Shown piece by piece: positions 54,150 to 62,750 of a DNA stretch of 64,000 bases. Numbering within the stretch: the stretch's first letter is position 1; every line of letters begins with the position of its first letter. Below the pieces are notes generated by a model. It was not told where the DNA came from. It searched no databases and saw only the letters and a list, made by a program, of their open reading frames with translations. Source of the DNA: Planococcus sp. ISL-109 (lineage in GTDB: Bacteria > Bacillota > Bacilli > Bacillales_A > Planococcaceae); the NCBI RefSeq assembly GCF_018613655.1, contig NZ_JAGGPW010000004.1, positions 710,627 through 774,626 on the forward strand. The letters are read 5' to 3'. The translations under genes were made by a program, and so were the position numbers.

Positions 54150-55028
54150 TCAGCTCTTTCGCTCGACGATCAATTCGGTCAATTCCTTCAAAAGCTGCTG
54201 CTCGCCTGGCAAAGAAGCAAGTGCTTCAAGCGCTTGTTGCGCATGGAAGTCAAGCTTTTCCTTTGCTTTTGGCAATGTCAAGATGCCGGGGTATGTACTT
54301 TTTTCGCTCGACTCGTCTTTGCCAGCAGTTTTCCCGAGCTCTTCAGATGTTCCGGTCACATCCAAAATGTCATCTTGGATCTGGAACGCCAGTCCGATGT
54401 GGCGGCCGAACGTTGAAAGCGCCACCAATTGTTGAGAACTTGCGCCTGCAAGAATCGCACCGGCGACGATGCTGTAAGTGAGCAGAGCACCCGTTTTCAA
54501 TAAATGCACATGTTCAAGTTCTTCTAAGCTCAGCTGTTTCTGCTCGCCTTCGATGTCGAGAACTTGGCCACCGACCATGCCTTCAGCTCCTGCTGCTGTG
54601 CTCAAAAGATCAATGAGCCGTACTTTGTCTTCTGCAGGCACTGCCTCAAGACGTGCCAGAATGCCGAAGCTGTATGTTAAGAGAGCATCTCCCGCTAAGA
54701 TTGCGACGGCTTCACCGAACACTTTATGGTTGGTCGGCATGCCGCGGCGCAGATCATCATTGTCCATACTAGGTAAATCGTCATGGATCAAGGAATAGGT
54801 ATGGATCATTTCAATAGCGGATGCCACTTTCAAGGCATCCGGATGGGCTGCGCCCTGTTCGTGCATAACCGCCAGCAAAAGCATCGGCCGTATCCGTTTC
54901 CCGCCAGCCTGCAAGGAATAATGCATCGATTCTTTCAATGATTCGGGTATGGATAATTCGCTGATCAATTCCGCCATTTCCTGCTGGATGACCGGCTCAT
55001 AATGGGTTCTGAATTGTTTTAAGTTCAT
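54150..55028 (-). CDS. ispA: Farnesyl diphosphate synthase
   Basis: A 292-aa short-chain prenyltransferase. First Asp-rich motif HDDLPSMDNDDLRRG and second FQIQDDILDVTG are intact. The two bulky residues before the first motif (TYSLI) fit a C15 product. Four-base overlap with xseB. Confidence 0.95.
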   Translation of the reverse strand: MNLKQFRTHYEPVIQQEMAELISELSIPESLKESMHYSLQAGGKRIRPMLLLAVMHEQGAAHPDALKVASAIEMIHTYSLIHDDLPSMDNDDLRRGMPTNHKVFGEAVAILAGDALLTYSFGILARLEAVPAEDKVRLIDLLSTAAGAEGMVGGQVLDIEGEQKQLSLEELEHVHLLKTGALLTYSIVAGAILAGASSQQLVALSTFGRHIGLAFQIQDDILDVTGTSEELGKTAGKDESSEKSTYPGILTLPKAKEKLDFHAQQALEALASLPGEQQLLKELTELIVERKS

Positions 55029-55261
55029 TGCGCATTTCCTTCCGTTTCGATTTCAGCAGGCACTTCTTTTCCGTCTTTCATCATCGTCACCAGCTGATTT
55101 TCGGCATTTTTCAATTTATCGTGGCATAGCTTCGATAGCTCCATGCCTTTCTGGTAAAGCGTCAGCGCTTCTTCAAGCGGCACGTCGCCTTGTTCGAGCA
55201 GGCGGACGATTTCTTCCAATTGTTCCATAGCATCATTGAACATCAATTTATTTTCAGCCAT
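55025..55261 (-). CDS. xseB: Exodeoxyribonuclease VII small subunit
   Basis: A 78-aa helical protein with the family core MLNDAMEQLEEIVRLLEQGD-like segment (FNDAMEQLEEIVRLLEQGDV) and LEEALTLYQKGMEL. Binds XseA. It abuts xseA and overlaps ispA by 4 bp. Confidence 0.95.
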   Translation of the reverse strand: MAENKLMFNDAMEQLEEIVRLLEQGDVPLEEALTLYQKGMELSKLCHDKLKNAENQLVTMMKDGKEVPAEIETEGNAQ

Positions 55262-56614
55262 TTATTCGCGCTCCTTGTCATTTGGATTGATCGCTTCGAT
55301 CACCGTTTGCACATCGCCGTCTTGGAGTGACAGGCTTAACCGATCGCCTAGTGCCAGCTGATGGACCGATTTCACCACTTCGCCTTCTTTAAACGGAATG
55401 GCATAGCCTCTGTCCATAATTTTCAGGGGACTTAAGGCGTCCAGCGTCCGCAGCGCAGACTTTAATTGCTGGTCGCGGTCTTTGAAGACCGTCGCTATGC
55501 GCTGGTCGAGCCGCTCGCTCAGGACCGCCAGTTCACGTTCGGCCTGGCGTATGCGGTCGGCCGGATTGCGGCTCTCAATTTGCTTGGACAACATGGAAAG
55601 CCGGTCATCCGAGCGCCGTACTGCGAGCATGGTCTCCCGCTGCAGTGCATCCGCTGCCCGTTCGACGCGTTCGATGAACGGGCGGTAAAGCCGTTCCGGA
55701 TAGGCCATCGGGTAGGAATTTTGCAGCTGCTTCAAGCGTATGCGCTGCTGCTCGAGGTCGTTCGACATGAGCCGAAACATCACTTGGCGCTGCGCCATGA
55801 CACGTTCAAACAATTCAGTGCGGCTCGGAACCGCCAGTTCTGCGGCGGCTGTCGGTGTCGCAGCGCGCAAGTCCGCCACAAAATCAGCGATTGTCGTGTC
55901 TGTTTCATGACCGACCGCTGAGATGACCGGAACATGCGAATCGAAAATCGCCCGCGCCACCGCTTCCTCATTGAATGCCCATAAATCTTCGATCGAGCCG
56001 CCGCCGCGTCCGACGATCAGGACATCACTGTCCGTGCGGTTTGCCTGCTGGATCGACTGGACGATCGATTGGGCCGCTCCTTGGCCTTGGACGAGTGTCG
56101 GAAACAGCACGATGTCGGCGAGCGGATAGCGCCGTTTCAGCGTCGTCAAAATATCGCGCACCGCAGCGCCTGTCTGTGCCGTGATGACCCCGACTTTTTC
56201 CGGGTATTGGGGCAGCGGTTTTTTATGCGCAGCATCGAAGAGCCCTTCTTTTACCAACTTTTCCTTCAATTGCTCGAAAGCTAAAAAATAATCACCGATG
56301 CCGTCTGGCTGCATAGACTGTGCATACAACTGGTATTGTCCAGAAGCTTCGTAGACCGAAATATCTCCGCGTATGAGCACCGTCATGCCGCTTTCCGGGC
56401 GGAATTTCACCGTTTTTGCGCGTGCCGAGAACATGACACCCGGCAAACGAGCTTTTTGGTCTTTCAGCGTGAAATAAATATGCCCGCTCGTATGGATCTT
56501 CACATTCGATAATTCGCCCTTAATATAAACATCACGCAGATGAGGATCTGCATCGAATTTCTTTTTTATGTATTTTGTTACAGCTGCAACACTTAAGTAC
56601 GGGTCGGTCGCCAA
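55262..56614 (-). CDS. xseA: Exodeoxyribonuclease VII large subunit
   Basis: A 450-aa catalytic subunit degrading single-stranded DNA. N-terminal OB fold (YIKGELSNVKIHTSGHIYFTLKD), catalytic domain with VGVITAQTGAAVRDIL, GRGGGSIEDLWAFNEE and SAVGHETDTTIADFVADLRAATP, then a long coiled coil (about 270-400). Next to folD as in Bacillus, separated by a hairpin. Confidence 0.95.
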   Translation of the reverse strand: MATDPYLSVAAVTKYIKKKFDADPHLRDVYIKGELSNVKIHTSGHIYFTLKDQKARLPGVMFSARAKTVKFRPESGMTVLIRGDISVYEASGQYQLYAQSMQPDGIGDYFLAFEQLKEKLVKEGLFDAAHKKPLPQYPEKVGVITAQTGAAVRDILTTLKRRYPLADIVLFPTLVQGQGAAQSIVQSIQQANRTDSDVLIVGRGGGSIEDLWAFNEEAVARAIFDSHVPVISAVGHETDTTIADFVADLRAATPTAAAELAVPSRTELFERVMAQRQVMFRLMSNDLEQQRIRLKQLQNSYPMAYPERLYRPFIERVERAADALQRETMLAVRRSDDRLSMLSKQIESRNPADRIRQAERELAVLSERLDQRIATVFKDRDQQLKSALRTLDALSPLKIMDRGYAIPFKEGEVVKSVHQLALGDRLSLSLQDGDVQTVIEAINPNDKERE

Positions 56615-56640
56615 TATGTCAACCCCTGTCTATAGAAAGT

Positions 56641-56670
56641 AAAAAGCTGTCTTTCTTTCGAAAAACAGCT
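56641..56670 (-). terminator. Probable terminator after folD
   Basis: Stem AGCTGT/ACAGCT with an A/T-rich loop, followed on the minus strand by five T. Moderate strength; read-through to xseA is likely. Confidence 0.55.
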
Positions 56671-56686
56671 CTATTTGCTATTCACT

Positions 56687-57562
56687 TTACACGCTTTCGG
56701 CAGCTTTGTCTTTCGATAATCCTTTTTCAGCCGACAGCACGGTATTTTCCATCAGCATTGCAATGGTCATTGGCCCCACACCGCCTGGGACCGGTGTGAT
56801 AAAGCTGGCATGCGGGCGCACCGCTTCAAAATCGACGTCGCCGCATAGTTTCCCTGCCTCGTCGCGGTTCATGCCGACATCGATGACGACTGCACCTTCT
56901 TTAATATGCTCAGCACCGATAAACTTGGCGCGCCCGATTGCCGCGATGATGATATCCGCCTGTTTAGTCATCGCCTGAAGATTCGCTGTTTTGGAATGGC
57001 AATAGGTTACCGTTGCATCTTTTTGCAGCAATAGTTGCCCGATCGGTTTGCCGACGATATTGCTGCGTCCGATAACGACCGCATGCTTGCCGGCAGGATC
57101 GATTCCGTAATGGGCGAGCAGTCTCATCACTCCGTGCGGCGTGCACGGCAAAAAGGTATCTTTGCCGATCATCAAATTGCCTACCGAAATCGGATGGAAT
57201 CCATCGACGTCTTTTGACGGATCGATGGCGGTAATGATTTTGAATTCATCGATATGCTTTGGCAGCGGCAATTGAACCAAAATGCCGTGGATTTCCGGAT
57301 CTTTGTTCAACTCATCGATTTTCGCAAGCAGCTCTTGTTCGGATAACGACTCCGGATACAGATGCAGATCCGAACGCATGCCGAGCGATTCGCACGTCTT
57401 CTTTTTGTTTTTGACGTAAGTTTGCGAAGCGGAATCGTCCCCTACCAATATGACCGATAGTCCTGGTGTGATTCCGTTTGCTTTCAGTTTCTCTACACGT
57501 TGTTGCACTTGCTCTTTAATTTCCCGGCTTACCGCTTTTCCATCAATCAATTCAGCAGTCAC
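56687..57562 (-). CDS. folD: FolD bifunctional methylene-THF dehydrogenase/cyclohydrolase
   Basis: A 291-aa folate enzyme. The catalytic lysine is in SQTYVKNKKKTCESLGM, the NADP-binding segment is VVIGRSNIVGKPIGQLLL, and PVPGGVGPMTIAML closes the fold. Follows nusB by 17 bp. Confidence 0.96.
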   Translation of the reverse strand: MTAELIDGKAVSREIKEQVQQRVEKLKANGITPGLSVILVGDDSASQTYVKNKKKTCESLGMRSDLHLYPESLSEQELLAKIDELNKDPEIHGILVQLPLPKHIDEFKIITAIDPSKDVDGFHPISVGNLMIGKDTFLPCTPHGVMRLLAHYGIDPAGKHAVVIGRSNIVGKPIGQLLLQKDATVTYCHSKTANLQAMTKQADIIIAAIGRAKFIGAEHIKEGAVVIDVGMNRDEAGKLCGDVDFEAVRPHASFITPVPGGVGPMTIAMLMENTVLSAEKGLSKDKAAESV

Positions 57563-57579
57563 GTAGATTCCTCCAATAG

Positions 57580-57972
57580 TTAATTCGCAGTTTGGTCAGT
57601 GAATTTCGATAACACGCCGTTGACGAAACGGCTTGATTTGTCGTCCCCGAAGGTTTTGCTCAATTCGATCGCTTCATTCAAAACGACACGGCTCGGCGCA
57701 TCATCCATGTAATCCAATTCAAAAACAGCCATGCGCAAAATGGTGCGTTCGACTTTCGGCAGCCGCTCGAGCGACCAGTTCTCCAAATGGTCTTTCAGTT
57801 TTTCATCGATTTCCTGCTGTTTGCTGTTTGTTCCTTCTATCAGCAGTTTATAAAATTGATCGATTTCGCCGTCCATGACATGCTCAATCGCCTCTTCAAT
57901 CGTCAGTTCTGTTCCATCGAGCTGAAATAGCGTCTGAAGCGCTTTTTCACGTGCTTCGTGTCGTTTCATCAT
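57580..57972 (-). CDS. nusB: Transcription antitermination factor NusB
   Basis: A 130-aa all-helical RNA-binding protein, starting MMKRHEAREKALQTLFQLD. ATG at 57972 has AAGGAG nine bases upstream; the 35-codon upstream frame lacks support. The conserved ERTILRMAVFELDYMDDAP and NEAIELSKTFGDDKSSRFVNG segments are present. Confidence 0.95.
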   Translation of the reverse strand: MMKRHEAREKALQTLFQLDGTELTIEEAIEHVMDGEIDQFYKLLIEGTNSKQQEIDEKLKDHLENWSLERLPKVERTILRMAVFELDYMDDAPSRVVLNEAIELSKTFGDDKSSRFVNGVLSKFTDQTAN

Positions 57973-58081
57973 AATTCCGGTCTCCTTTTCAAGCTGATTA
58001 CCCTTCATTATACAGCTAATCGCATGGAACTTCCAAGTTTGAAATGTTCCAACAAATCCCGTTGTGCTTGCTGGCAATCAT

Positions 58082-58127
58082 AAAAAAGAAGACCGCCCGG
58101 ACAATGCGTTCGCATGTCCAGACAGCC
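58082..58127 (-). terminator. Terminator of the accBC-yqhY operon
   Basis: Stem around GGACATGCG/CGCATTGTCC with extra pairs outside, followed on the minus strand by a T-rich tail, just past the yqhY stop. Confidence 0.75.
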
Positions 58128-58133
58128 TGCTGA

Positions 58134-58529
58134 TCAGTCTGCTTGAGGAGTGTCGAAATGGACACCGGTAATATGGACATTCACTTCCTGCGTTTGCAGG
58201 GAAGTCATCGTCTCCAATGTTTGGCGGACTTGTTCTTGGATTTTTTGTGCGGTTTTCGGAATCGACACACCATAATTGATGACGCAATACACATCGATCG
58301 CCAAACCTTCTAGCGACAATTCGGTTTTGATGCCTTTGCCGTGGACTTTCTTGCCGAGTCGCTCGACGACGCCGGAAGCGAAATTGCCGCGCATGCTCGC
58401 GACGCCTTCAATATCGGTCGCGGCAATGCTGGCAATAATTTCCAATACTTCCGGTGCCACTTCGATATTTCCGAGGTCTTGTGCACCTGGGGATTTCATT
58501 TTCACATACGGTATTATTTTTTCTGCCAT
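58134..58529 (-). CDS. yqhY: Asp23/Gls24-family protein (YqhY)
   Basis: A 131-aa Asp23-domain protein: GNIEVAPEVLEIIASIAATDIEGVASM (split) and VDVYCVINYGVSIPKTAQKIQEQVR. B. subtilis YqhY lies with accBC and affects acetyl-CoA carboxylase; the same arrangement here (14 bp from accC) supports orthology. No membrane segment. Confidence 0.92.
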   Translation of the reverse strand: MAEKIIPYVKMKSPGAQDLGNIEVAPEVLEIIASIAATDIEGVASMRGNFASGVVERLGKKVHGKGIKTELSLEGLAIDVYCVINYGVSIPKTAQKIQEQVRQTLETMTSLQTQEVNVHITGVHFDTPQAD

Positions 58530-58543
58530 CTGTATGTTCCTCC

Positions 58544-59896
58544 TTAGGAGCCCATTACATCGTATTTTTCCAGGAATTTCGTATTGAAGTCCCCGGATTT
58601 GAACACGTCATGATCCATGAGGCGAAGATGGAATGGAATCGTTGTAAAGACGCCTTCTACGACAAATTCATCAAGCGCACGCTTCATTTTCGCCACTGCT
58701 TCTTCGCGAGTATCGGCGTATGTAATGAGCTTGGCGACCATGGAATCGTAATAAGGTGGGATCGTGTAGCCTGAATACATCGCTGAATCGACGCGCACGC
58801 CCATACCGCCCGGAGGCAAATACATATCGACGCGTCCGGCTGACGGCATGAAGTTTTTCAACGGGTTTTCAGCATTGATACGGCATTCTATCGACCAGCC
58901 TTTAAACGTGACGTCCTCCTGTTTATAGGCGAGCGTCTCACCTGAAGCGACTTTCAATTGCTGCTGGATCAAATCGATTCCTGTAATCATTTCTGTGACA
59001 GGGTGTTCGACTTGAATGCGCGTATTCATTTCCATGAAATAAAACTTTTGGTTTTCCACGTCAAAAATGAACTCCACTGTTCCAGCGCCGCGGTAATTGA
59101 CCGCTTGTGCCGCTTTGACGGCCGCTTCGCCCATTTCCGCTCTCAATTCCGCAGACAATGCTGGAGACGGCGCTTCTTCGACAAGTTTTTGCATGCGGCG
59201 CTGGATCGAGCAATCACGTTCGCCGAGATGAATGGCATTGCCATGAGAATCCGCAAGCACCTGGATTTCGATATGGCGGAAATCCTCGACAAATTTCTCG
59301 ATATAGACCCCCGGGTTGCCGAACGCTGCTGCCGCTTCTTTTTGGGTCATATTCAGCCCTTTGACAAAGTCTTCGCGTGTTCGTGCTACGCGAATGCCTT
59401 TTCCTCCGCCGCCAGCTGTTGCTTTGATGATGACCGGGAAGCCGATTTTTTCAGCGATTTCCAAACCTTCTTCTTCACTGCCGACAATGCCGGTCGATCC
59501 CGGGACGACCGGAACGCCTGCTGCGCGCATCGTTTCACGGGCGACGTCTTTTGTTCCCATTTTCGAAATCGCTGCGGCAGTCGGGCCGATGAACATGATG
59601 TCACAGGCTTCACACAACTCTGCAAAACTGGCATTTTCAGCGAGGAAGCCATACCCTGGGTGAATGCCATCGCAATTCGTCAGTTTAGCAACGCTGATGA
59701 TATTGGAGAAGTTCAAATAGCTGTCTTTCGATAATTTCGGGCCGATGCAATACGCCTCGTCTGCAAGTTCGACGTGAAGGGCTTCTTTATCGGCTTCTGA
59801 ATAGACCGCGACCGTTTCGATGTCGAGCTCTTTGCAAGCACGGATGATCCGGACGGCAATTTCGCCGCGATTTGCAATCAATACTTTTTTCATCAT
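58544..59896 (-). CDS. accC: Acetyl-CoA carboxylase biotin carboxylase subunit
   Basis: A 450-aa ATP-grasp enzyme that carboxylates the biotin on AccB. N-terminal [21 protein letters not shown], glycine-rich [14 protein letters not shown], metal-site [28 protein letters not shown] region and C-terminal DSMVAKLI are intact. Thirteen bp after accB. Confidence 0.97.
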   Translation of the reverse strand: MMKKVLIANRGEIAVRIIRACKELDIETVAVYSEADKEALHVELADEAYCIGPKLSKDSYLNFSNIISVAKLTNCDGIHPGYGFLAENASFAELCEACDIMFIGPTAAAISKMGTKDVARETMRAAGVPVVPGSTGIVGSEEEGLEIAEKIGFPVIIKATAGGGGKGIRVARTREDFVKGLNMTQKEAAAAFGNPGVYIEKFVEDFRHIEIQVLADSHGNAIHLGERDCSIQRRMQKLVEEAPSPALSAELRAEMGEAAVKAAQAVNYRGAGTVEFIFDVENQKFYFMEMNTRIQVEHPVTEMITGIDLIQQQLKVASGETLAYKQEDVTFKGWSIECRINAENPLKNFMPSAGRVDMYLPPGGMGVRVDSAMYSGYTIPPYYDSMVAKLITYADTREEAVAKMKRALDEFVVEGVFTTIPFHLRLMDHDVFKSGDFNTKFLEKYDVMGS

Positions 59897-59909
59897 CTCA
59901 GCTCCCCCT

Positions 59910-60413
59910 TTAATTCGATTTTACGAGGAACAAAGGCTGGCCATATTCGACCAATTGGCCGTCTTTGACTAGGATTTCAGCGATTTCCCCATCCACTTCT
60001 GCTTCGATCTCATTGAAGAGCTTCATCGCTTCAACGATGCAAACGACTTGGTCTGCAGAAACTTTTGTGCCGACTGCCACGTAAGCGTCTTCTTCCGGTG
60101 ATGGCGACTGATAGAAGGTGCCGACCATCGGCGAAAGAATTTTGTGCAAGTCTTGATCTGCCGCTCCGTTTGAATCGGCTTCTGTTTCTGACGGTTGCTC
60201 TGATTGGGCTGCCGCTTGAGGTTCTGCTTGTTTCGGTGCTGGTGCAGCTTGTACAGTTTCAGCAGCTGCTTGTGGCTGTGCCGGAGCCTGTACTCCCGCG
60301 TTCGATGCGTCTTTCTTGATTTTGACTTTGACGCCTTCAAATTCATAGCTGAATTCGTTGATGGATGAGTTATCCACCAATTTGATGATTTCGCGAATTT
60401 CTTGAATTTTCAT
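59910..60413 (-). CDS. accB: Biotin carboxyl carrier protein of acetyl-CoA carboxylase
   Basis: A 167-aa carrier. N-terminal helix, a Gln/Ala/Pro/Glu-rich flexible linker (about residues 38-82), and a C-terminal biotinyl domain with the modified lysine in [16 protein letters not shown]. First gene of the accB-accC-yqhY operon. Confidence 0.96.
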   Translation of the reverse strand: MKIQEIREIIKLVDNSSINEFSYEFEGVKVKIKKDASNAGVQAPAQPQAAAETVQAAPAPKQAEPQAAAQSEQPSETEADSNGAADQDLHKILSPMVGTFYQSPSPEEDAYVAVGTKVSADQVVCIVEAMKLFNEIEAEVDGEIAEILVKDGQLVEYGQPLFLVKSN

Positions 60414-60505
60414 ATTTTACCTACTCCCCTATTATGTAATTGATATAGTCACTACTCTATTTTAGACTTTTTTGAATCATTTTGAAATAGCGAGCGGGAT
60501 ATTTT

Positions 60506-60537
60506 AAAAAAAAGCCCCCGCTAAAGAGGCCTTTTTT
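60506..60537 (-). terminator. Terminator after efp
   Basis: Stem GCCTC/GGGGGC with loop TTTAGC, followed on the minus strand by eight T. Confidence 0.8.
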
Positions 60538-60539
60538 GC

Positions 60540-61100
60540 TTATTGCGCTCGGGAAACATAAGATGAATCGGTCGTATTGATGATGAGTCTGTCCCCTTGA
60601 TTGATGAAGAATGGCACTTGGACGCTCAACCCGGTCGTCAAGATTGCCGGTTTTGAACCACCGCTTGCCGTGTCCCCTTTGATGCCGGGATCCGTCTCAG
60701 CCACTTCGAGGATAACGGTGTTCGGCAATTCCACACCGAGAATTTCCCCTTGGTATTGGATCACTTGCACATCCATGTTTTCCTGAAGGAATTTCAATTC
60801 GTAAGCAATGCTTTTTTCCGGCAATTCGATTTGGTCATATGTTTCGGTATCCATAAACGCATGCATATCGCCATTTGCATACAAATATTGCATTTTGCGG
60901 TTATCGATTTGTGCTTTGCCAACTTTTTCGCCGGCGCGGAAAGTTTTTTCGTTGACCGCTCCTGAACGTAAATTGCGCAGTTTCGAACGTACAAACGCTG
61001 CCCCTTTGCCCGGCTTGACGTGCTGGAATTCCATAACGCGCCAAATATCGCCGTCTACTTCAATTGTTAAGCCTGTTTTAAAATCGTTCACTGAAATCAT
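60540..61100 (-). CDS. efp: Elongation factor P
   Basis: A 186-aa factor relieving ribosome stalling at polyproline. The tip lysine sits in [13 protein letters not shown]; domains II and III (OB folds) follow, with [16 protein letters not shown] near the end. No epmA/epmB genes lie nearby; Bacilli use 5-aminopentanol or leave it unmodified. Confidence 0.97.
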   Translation of the reverse strand: MISVNDFKTGLTIEVDGDIWRVMEFQHVKPGKGAAFVRSKLRNLRSGAVNEKTFRAGEKVGKAQIDNRKMQYLYANGDMHAFMDTETYDQIELPEKSIAYELKFLQENMDVQVIQYQGEILGVELPNTVILEVAETDPGIKGDTASGGSKPAILTTGLSVQVPFFINQGDRLIINTTDSSYVSRAQ

Positions 61101-61117
61101 GTTAGTTCCTCCGTTTG

Positions 61118-62176
61118 TTATAAAATGCGTAGCTCTTTAGAAGAATGCGTCAACCGCTCATTCCCCGTTTCGGTTATCAGTATATCATCTTCGATGCGCA
61201 CACCGCCAATTCCCGGCAAGTAAATGCCCGGTTCCACCGTGACAGCCATCCCTGTTTCGAGCACCGTCTCTGAACGGAACGACAGTCCTGGAGCTTCGTG
61301 GACTTCCATGCCGATGCCGTGCCCGGTCGAATGGCCGAACGCTTCGCCGTAGCCTTTTGACTTGATGTAATCGCGTGCGATGGCGTCCGCTTCGATACCC
61401 GTCATGCCTGGCTTGATTTTTTCCAGCGCCAGCACCTGTGCATCGAGGACGATTTGGTAAATTTCCTTAAGTTTTTCAGACGGTTCACCGACAGAGATGG
61501 TCCGCGTGATGTCGGAAATATACCCTTTATACAATGCACCGAAATCGAGTGTGATGAAATCGCCTTGTTCGATTTTCTTATCGGATGCGACGCCGTGCGG
61601 CAATGCAGAACGGAGCCCGGATGCGACGATAATATCAAATGACGAGGACGCGGCTCCTTGTGAGCGCATGAAAAATTCCAGTTCATTCGATACTTCGAGT
61701 TCCGTCATTCCCGCTTTGATCCATCCGCAAATATGCTCAAATGCATCATCGGCGATTTTCGCCGCAGCTTTCAAAACGTCGATCTCTTCCGGGGCTTTGA
61801 CCATACGCAGGTTCTCGATAACTCCGCTGACCGGTTCGAGTGTTGCCGATAACTTCTCTTGATATACTGTATATGTCGCAAAGGTCATATAATCCTGCTC
61901 GAACGCTATACGCTCGACAGCCGCTTCTTGTGCGATCCGTGTCACTTCATCGATCAAGCCTTTCTGTGCTTGGACGACCTTGAACTCCGTCACTTGCTCA
62001 CCCGCTTGTTCGGTATAGCGGAAATCCGTAATGAACCAGGCATCGTTGCGAGTAATGAGCGCAAGGCCTGCCGTGCCGGTAAAGCCTGTAATATAGCGCA
62101 AGTTATAAGAACTTGTCACGAGGAAAGAATCCATCCCCCGCTTGTGCATTTCTTCACGCAGTTTCAACAATTTCAT
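61118..62176 (-). CDS. Xaa-Pro peptidase (M24, YqhT)
   Basis: A 352-aa pita-bread metallopeptidase cleaving Xaa-Pro bonds. The creatinase-like N-terminal domain is followed by the metal-site residues in [36 protein letters not shown] and [14 protein letters not shown] at 62176 has AAAGGA eight bases upstream and is preferred over the ATG three codons earlier. Between aroQ and efp as in B. subtilis. Confidence 0.94.
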   Translation of the reverse strand: MKLLKLREEMHKRGMDSFLVTSSYNLRYITGFTGTAGLALITRNDAWFITDFRYTEQAGEQVTEFKVVQAQKGLIDEVTRIAQEAAVERIAFEQDYMTFATYTVYQEKLSATLEPVSGVIENLRMVKAPEEIDVLKAAAKIADDAFEHICGWIKAGMTELEVSNELEFFMRSQGAASSSFDIIVASGLRSALPHGVASDKKIEQGDFITLDFGALYKGYISDITRTISVGEPSEKLKEIYQIVLDAQVLALEKIKPGMTGIEADAIARDYIKSKGYGEAFGHSTGHGIGMEVHEAPGLSFRSETVLETGMAVTVEPGIYLPGIGGVRIEDDILITETGNERLTHSSKELRIL

Positions 62177-62193
62177 CGTTTTCATCCTTTCTG

Positions 62194-62622
62194 TTATCGA
62201 AGCAGGAGCGCTTCGAGCCCGAGGCGGTAAACGTCCTTGCCAAAGCCCGCAATTTGCCCAATTGCAACGGGCGCGATATGGGAATGATGGCGAAACTGTT
62301 CCCGCGCATGGATATTGGAAATATGTACTTCAACGACCGGCACTTGGACGGACGCGATGGCGTCACGCAGCGCAATGCTCGTATGCGTATACGCTCCGGC
62401 ATTCAAGACGATTCCGGAAATGCCGTCATCGTCCGCTCCGTGAATCCAATCGATCAATTCACCTTCGTGGTTTGATTGCCTGCAGATCAACTCAAAGCCG
62501 CGTTCGATTGAAAAGCTGGCCAGTTCTTGTTCCAGTTCTGGCAGCGTGAAACTTCCATACGCTTCTTTCTCTCGTTTTCCGAGACGGTTTAAGTTTGGAC
62601 CGTTCAGCACTAAAACTCTCAT
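62194..62622 (-). CDS. aroQ: 3-dehydroquinate dehydratase, type II
   Basis: A 142-aa dodecameric shikimate-pathway enzyme. N-terminal VLNGPNLNRLGKREKEAYG holds the catalytic Arg and Tyr; NAGAYTHTSIALRDAI and VEVHISNIHAREQFRHHS hold Asn and His. It is 18 bp from the peptidase gene. Confidence 0.96.
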   Translation of the reverse strand: MRVLVLNGPNLNRLGKREKEAYGSFTLPELEQELASFSIERGFELICRQSNHEGELIDWIHGADDDGISGIVLNAGAYTHTSIALRDAIASVQVPVVEVHISNIHAREQFRHHSHIAPVAIGQIAGFGKDVYRLGLEALLLR

Positions 62623-62710
62623 GCTCCTACACCCCTTCCTAAGCGTTCCTTTCCCATTTTAGCATACGAAACGGTGGCAAGCACAAACCCGTAAAGCGGT
62701 TTAGGCCAAC

Positions 62711-62742
62711 AAAAAAAACGGAAGCCAGTTTCGGCTTCCGCT
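62711..62742 (-). terminator. Terminator of the ribonucleotide reductase gene
   Basis: Stem CGGAAGCC/GGCTTCCG with loop GAAACT and eight T on the minus strand. Confidence 0.92.
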
Positions 62743-62750
62743 TACTTTTA

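Noticed and set aside
58958-59734. A 258-codon plus-strand frame
   Set aside because: It is antisense to accC and reflects codon bias of the real gene.
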